From the NCBI GenBank assembly GCA_946534345.1, contig CAMNCL010000002.1, positions 33,010 to 97,009 on the forward strand: DNA of 64,000 nt. The letters are read 5' to 3'. Numbering within the stretch: position 1 is the first letter of the stretch; each line of letters opens with the position of its first letter. The notes beneath the pieces were generated by a model. The model saw only the letters and a program-made list of their open reading frames with translations, was not told where the DNA came from and did not search any database. The position numbers and the translations under genes are program-made. The stretch comes from an uncultured Caryophanales bacterium. Lineage in GTDB: Bacteria; Bacillota_I; Bacilli_A; RF39; UBA660. Shown here piece by piece: positions 46,693 to 55,367 of this stretch.

Positions 46693-47226
46693 ATGAGAAT
46701 AAGTAATTTATCTAAAAGAAATACTTTTAATTTATTAGTATTAATAATGATTATTGGAGGAATTACTGGTTTTATTTATGAAGAAATATTTTATTATTTT
46801 GATTTAGGTGAATTAGTAAAAAGAGGATCTACTTTTGGCCCTTGGATACCTATCTATGCCTTTGGTAGTGTCTTTATAACTGTTTTAACATATAAGTTTA
46901 AAGATAAACCTTTAATTGTATTTTTATTATCACTTGTTATTACTGGAGTTCTTGAATATTTAACAGGTATGTTTTTCTATGAAGTATTACATACTAGATT
47001 ATGGGACTATAATACTGAGATATTAAACTTTGGTAATATTAATGGTTATGTATGCTTAAGAAGTGTTTTATTATTTGGATTTGCCGGTTTATTTTTAATA
47101 TATTATATTATTCCTAAACTTATTAAATTAATTAGAAAAGCTGATAATAAAATATTAAATAATACTTGTCTTATATTATTAATATTATTTGGATTAGATA
47201 TTTTATTATACATGATTTTAAAATAA
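46693..47226 (+). CDS. CmpB-type putative ABC transporter permease family membrane protein (COG4905-like)
   Basis: 177 residues from the ATG at 46693 (AGGTGATAG upstream). The frame is open further upstream but only by reading through the tRNA. Five to six helices. GFIYEEIFYY, then KRGSTFGPWIPIYAFG and LEYLTGMFFYEVLHTRLWDY match the GW-E...RG-GP-PIYG...W-Y pattern of the PF06541 family. Function of this family is not known despite its name. Confidence 0.75.
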   Translation: MRISNLSKRNTFNLLVLIMIIGGITGFIYEEIFYYFDLGELVKRGSTFGPWIPIYAFGSVFITVLTYKFKDKPLIVFLLSLVITGVLEYLTGMFFYEVLHTRLWDYNTEILNFGNINGYVCLRSVLLFGFAGLFLIYYIIPKLIKLIRKADNKILNNTCLILLILFGLDILLYMILK

Positions 47227-47302
47227 CAAAAGTTATTTAGTCTTTTATATTGAAAAAAAAATAAAAATATATTAAAATCATATAGTAGGATAGGTGAGAA
47301 GA

Positions 47303-48394
47303 ATGAATAATGGGGTTACAAATAATAATACAACTCAAAATGAAACTCAAAATACTTTAGCACCAATGGCTGGAGTTAAAATTGCGCCCGCAGAAGAAGG
47401 TCCAGTAAATGCTTCTAATAAGGAAAGCGCAGCTAGTGCAGTAAATAAACAATCTCCTATGGTATCTGGAGTTACTCCTGCACCTGTTGTTAGTGCTCCA
47501 CCAGTAAATACCCCTGTAGTAAATACACCTCCTGTAGTTGCTCCTAGTGTTCAACCTCAACCTGCTGTGGCACCAACACCAGAGCCTCCTAAACCTGTAA
47601 TACCTGCGGCTACACCTGCAGTTGCAGCTGGCTTAGAAGTATCGGCTCCACCTAAAAAGAAAACAAGTTTTACACCAATACTATTACTTATAATTATTGG
47701 TTTAATAGGATATATAGTTGTTACTACAAAAACATATACATCTAGAATAGATAATTTAAGTTATAATTGTACACCTGTTACATCTAGTAAAGAAGATAAA
47801 GAATTAGACTTAAAATCTACTTTAGTAACAGATTTATATAGTAAAGTTGCTACTAATATAAGAGAAGATTTAGCTCAACCAGAATTTAATGATAATATGA
47901 AATTATATTTAGCATATCGTCAAATACCAGATCATGCAAAATATGATTCAAATTGTAATCTATTTAGTAATACTGCTATGGAACCATATACTTGTGAAGT
48001 ATCTACTAGATTTAAACCACGTGCTTTTGATGAAGATACTTTAAGATTAGAAATAAAAAAATTATTTGGAGAAAATACAAATATACCTCTCGCAAATATT
48101 CGACTAGGTTCTAATTCATGTATTGGAGGATTCCAATATATTCCTAGTAGAGGACAATTCGTAGAAGGTTTGTGTGAACAAAAAACAGCTACTTCTTATA
48201 AAGTAAACAAGAAACTTATTAAAGCGACTTCTAATAGGAACACAATTATTTTAACTGAAGAAGTTAAATATATAATAGATGATAGTGGTCAAATACCTGA
48301 ATCTTTAAAGAGTGGTCTATATTATTATACATTTAGACTAGACATGAATTATAATTATATATTTATTAGTAAGACATTTAAAGAAAAGTATTAA
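47303..48394 (+). CDS. Proline-rich, single-span membrane protein with extracellular domain
   Basis: 363 residues from the ATG at 47303 (AGGTGAGA upstream). The N-terminal ~120 residues are disordered, rich in Asn/Gln then Pro/Ala/Val, and lie inside the cell. One transmembrane helix (~123-143) precedes an extracellular mixed domain with six Cys (e.g. NYNCTP, NSNCNLF, PYTCEV, NSCIGG, GLCEQK), probably disulfide-linked. No family recognised. The MBL-fold hydrolase gene follows 14 bases later. Confidence 0.6.
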   Translation: MNNGVTNNNTTQNETQNTLAPMAGVKIAPAEEGPVNASNKESAASAVNKQSPMVSGVTPAPVVSAPPVNTPVVNTPPVVAPSVQPQPAVAPTPEPPKPVIPAATPAVAAGLEVSAPPKKKTSFTPILLLIIIGLIGYIVVTTKTYTSRIDNLSYNCTPVTSSKEDKELDLKSTLVTDLYSKVATNIREDLAQPEFNDNMKLYLAYRQIPDHAKYDSNCNLFSNTAMEPYTCEVSTRFKPRAFDEDTLRLEIKKLFGENTNIPLANIRLGSNSCIGGFQYIPSRGQFVEGLCEQKTATSYKVNKKLIKATSNRNTIILTEEVKYIIDDSGQIPESLKSGLYYYTFRLDMNYNYIFISKTFKEKY

Positions 48395-48408
48395 AAAGGG
48401 GGCATTTC

Positions 48409-48933
48409 ATGGACATCAAGACTATAGTTACTGGTTATTTAGATGAAAACTGCTACGTTTTAATTAAGAATGGGACTTGCTTGGTTATAGATCCCGGAGA
48501 TGACTATAATGATATAAAAAAAGAGATTGGTGATAATAAAGTACTAGGAGTATTAATAACACATTCTCATTTTGATCATATAGGTGCTCTTAGAAATTTC
48601 TTAGTTAAAAGAAGTATTAAGATATTTAAAAGAAGTAATTTAGAAGAAAAAGAATATTCTATTGGCGATTTTAAATTTAAATGTATTCATACACCTGGTC
48701 ATTCTAAAGACTCTGTTACCTTTTATTTTGAAGATGAAAAAGCTATGTTTCCAGGAGACTTTATCTTCAATGAAAGTATTGGAAGATGTGACTTACCAGG
48801 TGGTAGTGAAAGTGAAATGAAAGATAGTATAAAGAAGATATTAACTTATCCTGATGATATAGATTTATATCCAGGACATGGTTCTAATACTACTTTAGGA
48901 AATGAAAAAGAAAATAATCCATTTTTACAATGA
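48409..48933 (+). CDS. Metallo-beta-lactamase-fold hydrolase (glyoxalase II-like)
   Basis: 174 residues, shorter than classical glyoxalase II but normal for the small YcbL-like group. Zinc motif THSHFDH at 51-57, then HTPGHS with the next His, PGDFIF with the bridging Asp, and a final PGHG. Likely hydrolyses a thioester such as S-lactoylglutathione or bacillithiol analogue; substrate is inferred. AAGGGGGC precedes the ATG. Ends with TGA. Confidence 0.85.
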   Translation: MDIKTIVTGYLDENCYVLIKNGTCLVIDPGDDYNDIKKEIGDNKVLGVLITHSHFDHIGALRNFLVKRSIKIFKRSNLEEKEYSIGDFKFKCIHTPGHSKDSVTFYFEDEKAMFPGDFIFNESIGRCDLPGGSESEMKDSIKKILTYPDDIDLYPGHGSNTTLGNEKENNPFLQ

Positions 48934-48991
48934 TTATTTCTTTTTTTTTACTATGAAATATGTTATTATATAAAGCCATAGAGGTGATTAG

Positions 48992-49294
48992 ATGAAGATT
49001 TGGACTAAAGTACATATTAAAGATAAAAACAAAGATGTCGAAGCAATATCTAAGTCATTAACTAATTACTTATATGGTTATGGTCCAATCTTAGATATAT
49101 CTAGAAAATATAATATATCTCAGATAGATAGAACTATGATTGATCAATATACTGCTAATAGAATAGCTGGTTTATTATTACTCTACTTATCTAAAGACTA
49201 TAAAAGAATAAATAATATAGTAAATAAATATAATATAGATGCTACTGAATTATTAAATATTATTCCTGAAATAGAAGGTTATATAGAAAAATAA
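48992..49294 (+). CDS. Hypothetical protein, 100 residues
   Basis: A small, soluble, mostly helical, basic protein starting MKIWTKVHIKDKNKDVE, with no signal peptide, membrane helix or Cys. AGAGGTGAT precedes the ATG and a bidirectional terminator follows, so it is a real transcription unit. No family recognised. Confidence 0.6.
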   Translation: MKIWTKVHIKDKNKDVEAISKSLTNYLYGYGPILDISRKYNISQIDRTMIDQYTANRIAGLLLLYLSKDYKRINNIVNKYNIDATELLNIIPEIEGYIEK

Positions 49295-49320
49295 AACATC
49301 GACATAAGCCGATGTTTTTT
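49294..49320. terminator. Bidirectional terminator
   Basis: Stem AAACATCG/CGATGTTT with A run left and T run right; serves the 48992 gene and the minus-strand micropeptide. Confidence 0.75.
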
Positions 49321-49405
49321 ATATATAAATTAATACACTAAAGAATCCAATTATCATTGCAATCAACATAATTATAGCAACAATCTTTATAACTTTCTCA
49401 TTCAT
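49319..49405 (-). CDS. 28-residue DUF4044-like membrane micropeptide
   Basis: Minus-strand ATG at 49405 follows GTGAGGTG. The product MNEKVIKIVAIIMLIAMIIG continues hydrophobically to YI. The pattern of a short basic start followed by a KIxxIIMLIAM helix resembles the short DUF4044 family of Firmicutes membrane peptides (recognition by eye). It ends at a terminator usable on this strand. Confidence 0.55.
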   Translation of the reverse strand: MNEKVIKIVAIIMLIAMIIGFFSVLIYI

Positions 49406-49513
49406 AGGATTCACCTCACATATTAATTATATAGTATTATAGGTAAAAAGTAAATTACTTTTATAATTCAATTAATTAATAAAAAATATTTATTAAAAAC
49501 TGTCAATTTACAC

Positions 49514-49542
49514 TTGATATTTTACAGTAAAGGACCTATAAT
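49514..49542 (+). promoter_or_regulatory. Promoter of the 49563 regulator gene
   Basis: TTGATA (49514-49519), 17-nt spacer, TATAAT (49537-49542). Two TTTACA motifs (49507, 49521) flank the -35 box and could be binding half-sites. Confidence 0.5.
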
Positions 49543-49562
49543 TATATTAGGAGGGTAAAATA

Positions 49563-50330
49563 ATGAAAGAGTTAAATGTAATCCTAACAGAATTAGGTAT
49601 AAGTAAGGTAAGATTAGCTAAGTATTTAGGTGTTTCTAGACAAATGTTATATAATTATTTAGGTATTGAAAATATAAATGATTGGCCTAAAGAAAAAGCT
49701 GCTAAATTATTAAGTTTATTAAATATTGAAAATATTGAGGAATTAAGTAATATAAAGGTTACTGGAGAATATATTATCGATGTTGAGAATAGATTAAATG
49801 AAGGAGTAAAAGATTCTTCTAATAAAGAAGTATTAGCAGATTTAAAAGGTTTTAATAAGAAAGAACAAGAATTATTATCTGATATTATTAATTTATTAAA
49901 AGAAAAATTATCATCTGATAAAACTAAAGAAACATATAATACATATTTATATTTATTTTATTTCTTACAATCAATGGAAACAACAGATGAATTAAAATAT
50001 ATACTTGCTTATATGTCTAAATCACTAGGATTCGTTGATCCAATGGAATTTGCCTTTAATAAAGATAAACAATTTATTTTTGAAAGTATTTTGTTTAGTG
50101 CAATGACTTTATATAATAATGGAGGAGCATCTAAGAGTAAATTAGGTGATTCACATAAGAGATTTGTACAAAATATTGAACAAAAGAAAGAAGAAAAACT
50201 ATCTCGTACACAAGAATTAAATACAGTAAAAATTCAAGCATTAAAAGAGTTAGGATTTACTGAAATAAATGAAGATAATGCTAAAGAAGTATTTGAAAAG
50301 ATAGCAGAAATTCAATCTAGAAAAGTATAA
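49563..50330 (+). CDS. XRE-like DNA-binding protein
   Basis: 255 residues. The N-terminus (~1-55) is a helix-turn-helix of XRE type: ILTELGISKVRLAKYLGVSRQMLYNYLG. The rest is helical with a coiled-coil-like charged region (~80-125) and a C-terminal helical domain, with no membrane segments. AGGAGGG precedes the ATG. It may be autoregulated through the TTTACA motifs in its promoter (inference). Target genes unknown. Confidence 0.75.
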   Translation: MKELNVILTELGISKVRLAKYLGVSRQMLYNYLGIENINDWPKEKAAKLLSLLNIENIEELSNIKVTGEYIIDVENRLNEGVKDSSNKEVLADLKGFNKKEQELLSDIINLLKEKLSSDKTKETYNTYLYLFYFLQSMETTDELKYILAYMSKSLGFVDPMEFAFNKDKQFIFESILFSAMTLYNNGGASKSKLGDSHKRFVQNIEQKKEEKLSRTQELNTVKIQALKELGFTEINEDNAKEVFEKIAEIQSRKV

Positions 50331-50357
50331 ACACATCTAAAAAATGTGTTTTTTATT
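50330..50357 (+). terminator. Rho-independent terminator
   Basis: Stem AACACAT/ATGTGTT, 7-nt loop, T-rich tail after the XRE gene. Confidence 0.8.
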
Positions 50358-50413
50358 TTATTTATAAAATATATATGGTATTATTATATTAAAGATAGGA
50401 GAGAGTAGGGTAG

Positions 50414-50881
50414 ATGAAAAAGAAATTTTTAAAAGTTAGTTTATTATTGTTATTAGTTTGTGTATTTGTATGTGGATGTGGTAATAAAAAATCAATTACT
50501 GTAGATCAATTTAATGATAAGATGACTAAAAATGAATATACAATGGTTAATGCTAAAGATCAATTTAGTCAATATGATTATGTAAAAGATGTATATATAG
50601 CAGTTGATAAGACTACAAAATATCAAATAGAGTTTTATGTTTTAGGTAGTACTGAAAATGCTGCAAGTTTTGTAGAAACAAATAGAAAGATATTTGAAGA
50701 TGAAAAAACTAGTCCTAATGCTGAAACTGATGTTAAAGCTGCTAATTATGAAAAGTATACTTTAAGTTCTAATAAAAAATATAAAGTATTATCAAGAATA
50801 GATAATACAGTAATTTATGTTAATGTAAGTGATAAATACAAAGAAGAAGTCAATAAAGTATTAAAAGAATTAGGCTATTAA
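50414..50881 (+). CDS. Small lipoprotein of unknown function
   Basis: 155 residues. A signal peptide ends in lipobox VCGC with lipidated Cys at 22. The mature part is a small alpha/beta domain (ITVDQFNDKMTKNEY... FYVLGSTENAASFVETNRKIF). AGGAGAG precedes the ATG. It is the last plus-strand gene before the dif region. No family recognised. Confidence 0.7.
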   Translation: MKKKFLKVSLLLLLVCVFVCGCGNKKSITVDQFNDKMTKNEYTMVNAKDQFSQYDYVKDVYIAVDKTTKYQIEFYVLGSTENAASFVETNRKIFEDEKTSPNAETDVKAANYEKYTLSSNKKYKVLSRIDNTVIYVNVSDKYKEEVNKVLKELGY

Positions 50882-50917
50882 TAGACCACTATTATAGTCT
50901 TATTCTCTATAATATCT

Positions 50918-50945
50918 ACTTCCTATAATTGATGTTATGTTAACT
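50918..50945 (+). other. dif site (XerC/XerD chromosome dimer resolution site)
   Basis: Left arm ACTTCCTATAA (50918-50928), 6-bp centre TTGATG, right arm TTATGTTAACT (50935-50945). By memory of the B. subtilis 28-bp dif, 23 of 28 positions agree, and the right arm is close to the XerD arm of E. coli. It lies at the plus-to-minus gene orientation switch and about 2.2 kb from xerD. Role: substrate for resolving chromosome dimers at the terminus. Confidence 0.85.
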
Positions 50946-51171
50946 TCTTAATATTTATATTTATTTTATATACTTCCACTACTTTTATTAATAGATTGTA
51001 ATATAATGTATTTATTACTCTATTATTAAGTATTATTAATTAATTAATTATATAAAGGAAATTTTTTAAATTTTCTTTTTTTATTTATTATCCTTTTCAA
51101 GTAACTATTCATATTATTATATTAGTGTGCGATATATTACTTATCTATATAATATACTGCAATAATACTAC

Positions 51172-51455
51172 CACTTCCCCTCTTCTAGTTTTTTCTATGA
51201 AATTAGGGGATGCATTTTAAGCGATTTATCTTTCTTTAGATGGATAGTTCTTAAGCTAATTTTCTTATATTTAATCGTTATATTTTAAGAGATTTATAAG
51301 ATATAATAAAATCATATAAATATATATTAGTATTAATAAAAAAACATATTTTTTACAGAATATTATATCTTTAATAAAGTTATATATACTTAATTTGATA
51401 ACTTGATAGATTAATAACTATATAAAAATCAGATAATAATAAAAGAGGGGAAGTG
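51172..51455. repeat. Perfect 13-bp inverted repeat in the terminus region
   Basis: CACTTCCCCTCTT (51172-51184) and AAGAGGGGAAGTG (51443-51455). The right copy is also one arm of the deoB terminator, so it could pair alternatively with the left copy. Confidence 0.7.
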
Positions 51456-51475
51456 TTATACTTCTCCTCTTTATT
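51442..51475 (-). terminator. Terminator of deoB
   Basis: 12-bp stem AAAGAGGGGAAG/CTTCTCCTCTTT (one G-U), with the T run on the minus-strand side; unusually GC-rich for this region. Confidence 0.8.
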
Positions 51476-51484
51476 ACTCCCCTA

Positions 51485-52651
51485 TTATTCTAATATTTCT
51501 AAAACGCTTTCTCCAATTTCTGGAAATTCTAAATCAAAATTATCTGCAATAGTTGCACCAATATTTCCTAATGTATCAAATGCTGCTAAACGTCTAGGTG
51601 TTTTAAAGTTTCTACTATAGATAATTACTGGTACATTTTCTCTAGTATGACCGTTACCACTAAATGTAGGATCATTTCCATGATCAGCAGTTATTATTAA
51701 TAAATCATCTAAATCTAACTTATTAATTATTATAGAAATATCTACATCTAATTCTTCTATTGCTTTAGCATATCCTTCTGCATCTCTAGTATGACCATAT
51801 AATGAATCAAAATCACATAGATTTACCATACATAGTCCCATAAACTTCTTATCAATAATATCGGTTAATTTATTAATAGCTTCTGCATTACTTGTAGATT
51901 TAATATTTTTATTAATACCTTGGCCATCAAATATATCATTAACTTTACCTATTCCTATAACACTATAGTTATTATCATTTAAATCATCTAATATAGTCCT
52001 TTTAGGAGGTTTAATAGCATAATCCTTACGACAACTATTTATAAGCTTATAATTGCCCGGAGTACCGTTAAATGGTCTAGCAATTATTCTAGCAATACGC
52101 CAATTATTCTTTAAAGATTCTTGTCTTATCTTTTCACAATACTCATGTAGAGTTGCGATAGGTATACAATCTTCATGAGCTGCGATTTGAAGATCAGAAT
52201 CAGCTGAAGTATAAATAATTAAAGAACCATAATTAACTTGTCTTTCTCCCAATTCATTAATAATAGAATTATCATTAGAACACTTATTACCTATAACAGA
52301 TCTTCCAGTAATATTTTCTATTGCGGCTAAAATTTCATATGTAAATCCTTCATTATAAGCTTTGAATGGAACTTCATTCTTTAACCCTACTATTTCATAA
52401 TGACCATTGATAGAGTCCTTTCCTGCATTAATTGGTTTAGCTATTGTATAGTAAGCATCAACATTTTCATTTTCACTCATATCTACAGTATTTAAAAAAC
52501 CAATTTTCTTTAAATTAGGAACAAACAAATCATTTGTTTCCATAATATGACCTAATGTATTTGCTCCACTATCACCATAATTAGCTGCATCGCTAGTCTC
52601 TCCTACTCCTAATGAATCTAAAATTATTAAAAATATTCTTTTAAATTTCAT
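51485..52651 (-). CDS. deoB: Phosphopentomutase
   Basis: 388 residues, full length. Interconverts (deoxy)ribose 1- and 5-phosphate in nucleoside salvage. Alkaline phosphatase superfamily metal sites: LIILDSLGVGE, the nucleophile Thr region GANTLGHI, GHTRDAEGYA, and ITADHGNDPTFSGNGHTRENVP. GGAAGTGAC precedes the ATG. xerD-deoB adjacency is common in Firmicutes; here two small membrane proteins lie between. Confidence 0.95.
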   Translation of the reverse strand: MKFKRIFLIILDSLGVGETSDAANYGDSGANTLGHIMETNDLFVPNLKKIGFLNTVDMSENENVDAYYTIAKPINAGKDSINGHYEIVGLKNEVPFKAYNEGFTYEILAAIENITGRSVIGNKCSNDNSIINELGERQVNYGSLIIYTSADSDLQIAAHEDCIPIATLHEYCEKIRQESLKNNWRIARIIARPFNGTPGNYKLINSCRKDYAIKPPKRTILDDLNDNNYSVIGIGKVNDIFDGQGINKNIKSTSNAEAINKLTDIIDKKFMGLCMVNLCDFDSLYGHTRDAEGYAKAIEELDVDISIIINKLDLDDLLIITADHGNDPTFSGNGHTRENVPVIIYSRNFKTPRRLAAFDTLGNIGATIADNFDLEFPEIGESVLEILE

Positions 52652-52662
52652 AAAGTCACTTC

Positions 52663-52911
52663 CTATTTCTTTTTAACTTTGATAATAGATCTTATCAATA
52701 ACACTGATAATACTATGAATAATATAACTAAAATAATCGTTACTGCAATACCAACCATTGGTTGTGGCTCAACGCAAGGACCATTCCATGAACAATATCT
52801 AGTTGTTCTAAAAGCACCAGCAGGTAATATCATTGGACTAATTAACCACATAAATACTACTAGTAACATTAAAACTATATATATGATAATTTGCTTTATT
52901 TCTTTTTTCAT
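52663..52911 (-). CDS. Small two-span membrane protein with Cys-Pro loop (copy 1)
   Basis: 82 residues from the ATG at 52911 (GGGTGAT upstream). Two hydrophobic helices (~7-28 and ~52-75) flank an external loop CSWNGPCVEPQP. The next upstream gene encodes the same layout with CIKAPCPQPE, so the two are tandem paralogues. No family recognised. Cys pair likely forms a disulfide outside the cell. Confidence 0.6.
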   Translation of the reverse strand: MKKEIKQIIIYIVLMLLVVFMWLISPMILPAGAFRTTRYCSWNGPCVEPQPMVGIAVTIILVILFIVLSVLLIRSIIKVKKK

Positions 52912-52923
52912 TATAATCACCCA

Positions 52924-53160
52924 TTACTTTTTTAGTAGCTTAATAATTGAAATAATAGATAATATTCCAAATAGAATAACCACTATAGAACAACCTATTT
53001 GAAAAGGAATAATGTTAGTTGACTCAGGTTGAGGACAAGGAGCTTTAATACATACCCATACTGATTCAGTAATAGCCTTAACTCTTAAATAAAACAATAT
53101 TGTTACTATAATTATAATAAAATAGATAATTAATCTAATTATTTCTTTCTTCTTAGTCAT
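52924..53160 (-). CDS. Small two-span membrane protein with Cys-Pro loop (copy 2)
   Basis: 78 residues. Helices at ~8-26 and ~52-72 flank the loop VCIKAPCPQPES. Paralogue of the protein at 52663. Its start overlaps the end of xerD by eight bases, so it is translated in the xerD-deoB operon. Function unknown. Confidence 0.6.
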   Translation of the reverse strand: MTKKKEIIRLIIYFIIIIVTILFYLRVKAITESVWVCIKAPCPQPESTNIIPFQIGCSIVVILFGILSIISIIKLLKK

Positions 53161-54046
53161 CTTTTTTACTCCTTAAATGATATTCTTCATAGTCTTCATT
53201 AACTTTCTCATCACTTACTTTTGTATATATCTTAGTAGTAGATATGTCAGCATGACCTAACATTTCTTGAATACTTCTTAAGTCTGCTCCCCTATTTACT
53301 AAATGAGTCGCAAAACTATGTCTTAAAGAATGTGGAGAAATATTAGGATTTAGACCTTTTTCTTTTAAAATGTTTTTTAAATTCTTAAAGAAACCTTGTC
53401 TAGTCATACCTAATCCATGATTATTTAAAAATAGCTTATTACAAGTTTTATTCTTTAATAATAAATGTCTTCTATCTATATATTCTTTTAAATAATAAAT
53501 GGCATATTCTCCTATAGGAATATCTCTTTCTTTATTACCTTTACCAAGTATTCTAATTAAACAATTTGTCATATCAATATCATTTAATTCTAGATTGATT
53601 AATTCACTTATTCGTAAACCACATCCATACATCAATTCTAACATAGCTTTATTTCTATAGTCAAATGGCGTATTTAGTTTAATATCAAGTAAAATATCGA
53701 TATCTTCTATACTTAAAGCTTTAGGTAAAGATTTCTTTAATTTAGGTCTTTCTATGAATTCTGAAACATCTTCTTTTACTAGTTTTTGTTTTAATAAATA
53801 TTTATGAAAGTTCTTAATAACAGTTAAATTATGAGCAATAGTAGTTGTTTCTTCTTCACTTCTTTTTTTTAAGAAATCTTTTATATCATCACTACTAATA
53901 TTATTAATACTATTTATATGTTTTTTATTTAAAAACTCTTTATAAATATCTAAATCATTCTTATAAGATGTTTTAGTACGATCAGATAAACCTTTTTCAA
54001 AGATACAATAGTTTAAGAAATCTTCAATAGCAGTTTCTATATTCAT
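53153..54046 (-). CDS. xerD: Tyrosine recombinase XerD
   Basis: 297 residues, typical Xer length. N-terminal SAM-like DNA-binding domain (~1-90), then the catalytic domain with R145 (GCGLRISEL), K169, H239-x2-R242 (HSLRHSF), H265 (LGHADI) and nucleophile Y274 (TKIYTKV). XerD with XerC resolves chromosome dimers at dif. A dif-like site lies 2.2 kb away. Named XerD rather than XerC from the deoB neighbourhood and sequence style; XerC is not in the window. Confidence 0.88.
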   Translation of the reverse strand: MNIETAIEDFLNYCIFEKGLSDRTKTSYKNDLDIYKEFLNKKHINSINNISSDDIKDFLKKRSEEETTTIAHNLTVIKNFHKYLLKQKLVKEDVSEFIERPKLKKSLPKALSIEDIDILLDIKLNTPFDYRNKAMLELMYGCGLRISELINLELNDIDMTNCLIRILGKGNKERDIPIGEYAIYYLKEYIDRRHLLLKNKTCNKLFLNNHGLGMTRQGFFKNLKNILKEKGLNPNISPHSLRHSFATHLVNRGADLRSIQEMLGHADISTTKIYTKVSDEKVNEDYEEYHLRSKKDD

Positions 54047-54122
54047 ACTACCTCACCATAATAATTATAACATTATTTTTACAATAATCCTATTATTTGA
54101 TAAAATATAGGTGGTGATTATT

Positions 54123-55337
54123 ATGAGTAAACCGTTAGCCTTGAAGTTAGCACCTACATCACTTAATGATGTCTTAGGACAAGATCATTTAATTGGTAAA
54201 GGTAAGATACTTACTAATTTAGTTAAGAATAAAAAATTATTTTCAATGATTTTATATGGTCCTCCTGGTATTGGTAAAACATCTATTGCGAATGCTTTAG
54301 TACATGACTTAGATGTTAGATATAGAATGTTGAATGCTACTGTTAATACTAAGAAAGATTTAGATATAGTTATAGAAGAAGCTAAAATGTATGGAGAAAT
54401 AGTATTAATAATGGATGAGATTCATAGACTTAATAAAGATAAACAAGATATATTATTACCTTGTCTAGAAAGTGGTTTAATTACTTTAATTGGAATGACT
54501 ACTTCTAATCCATATCATTCTATTAATCCAGCTATTAGAAGTAGATGTCAATTGTTTGAATTACATGAGTTAGATTCAAGTGCTATATTAAAGGGTCTTA
54601 AAAAGGCCATAAAAAGCCCTGAATTAGACGGAATTAAGATAGATGATAAAAGTATTAAATTGATTGCAAAACTCTCTGGAAATGACTTAAGATATGCTTA
54701 TAACTTATTAGAGATAGCTTACTACTCTACTGATGATAAAAAAGTAACTGAAGAAGTAATTAAAAGTATAAATAGTAAACCAGTATTCTTTTCAGATAAA
54801 AATGGTGATGGACATTATGATGTCTTAAGTGGATTGCAAAAGTCAATTAGAGGAAGTGATGTAGATGCATCACTACACTATTTAGCTAGATTAGTTACTG
54901 AAGGTGATTTAGAATCAATTTATAGAAGATTAAGTGTCATAGCTTATGAAGATATAGGTTTAGCTAATCCTGCAATCGGTCCAAGGCTTGATGCCGCAAT
55001 TAATGCAGCTGAGAGAACTGGTCTACCAGAAGCTAGAATACCACTAGGAACAATAGTAACTGAAATGGCTCTATCTCCAAAAAGTAATACAGCTCATATT
55101 GCCTTTGATGAAGCGCTAAGTGATATAGAAAATGGAAGTACTGGTAACCTTCCAAATCATTTAAAAAATACTCCGGATAGTGGCTATAAATACCCACATG
55201 ATTATCCAGGAGCATTCGTAAAACAACAATACTTACCAGATAAAATAAAAAACAAAAAGTATTATCATCCTAAAGATATAGGATATGAAAAAAATATAAA
55301 AGAAATCTATGAAAGATTAGAAAAACTAAAAAAATGA
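54123..55337 (+). CDS. rarA: Replication-associated recombination protein A (RarA/MgsA), AAA+ ATPase
   Basis: 404 residues from the ATG at 54123 (AGGTGGTG upstream; a GTG at 54111 is within the ribosome site). Clamp-loader-like: APTSLNDVLGQDHLIGKGKIL, Walker A YGPPGIGKTS, Walker B IMDEIHR, sensor TTSNPYHSINPAIRSRC, then the MgsA C-terminal domain with EDIGLANPAIG and KNTPDSGYKYPHDYPGAF. It acts at stalled forks. It is divergent from xerD and one of the few plus-strand genes right of dif. Confidence 0.93.
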   Translation: MSKPLALKLAPTSLNDVLGQDHLIGKGKILTNLVKNKKLFSMILYGPPGIGKTSIANALVHDLDVRYRMLNATVNTKKDLDIVIEEAKMYGEIVLIMDEIHRLNKDKQDILLPCLESGLITLIGMTTSNPYHSINPAIRSRCQLFELHELDSSAILKGLKKAIKSPELDGIKIDDKSIKLIAKLSGNDLRYAYNLLEIAYYSTDDKKVTEEVIKSINSKPVFFSDKNGDGHYDVLSGLQKSIRGSDVDASLHYLARLVTEGDLESIYRRLSVIAYEDIGLANPAIGPRLDAAINAAERTGLPEARIPLGTIVTEMALSPKSNTAHIAFDEALSDIENGSTGNLPNHLKNTPDSGYKYPHDYPGAFVKQQYLPDKIKNKKYYHPKDIGYEKNIKEIYERLEKLKK

Positions 55338-55362
55338 TATATTAATTTATATCATTTTTTTA
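55329..55362. terminator. Bidirectional terminator
   Basis: Stem AAATGATATA/TATATCATTT with A run left and T run right between convergent rarA and the 55368 gene. Confidence 0.8.
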
Positions 55363-55367
55363 TTATT

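Larger units (their letters stand above)
50882..51484. other. 603-bp gene-free terminus region, T-rich on the plus strand
   Basis: The longest non-coding stretch in the window. It contains a dif-like site (50918), a 13-bp inverted repeat with arms 260 bp apart (51172 and 51443), a near-direct repeat TTTTAAG-x2-ATTTAT (around 51210 and 51281), and the deoB terminator. No frame with a ribosome site was found on either strand. Gene orientation switches across it. Confidence 0.7.

Noticed and set aside
51100..51130. An 18-codon minus-strand frame in the terminus gap
   Set aside because: No ribosome site and only Lys/Asn-rich AT-driven composition.
53153..54046. The Xer recombinase as an integrase of an integrated element
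   Set aside because: Size, sequence style, operon with deoB and the neighbouring dif-like site fit the housekeeping XerD; no element genes or att repeats are nearby.
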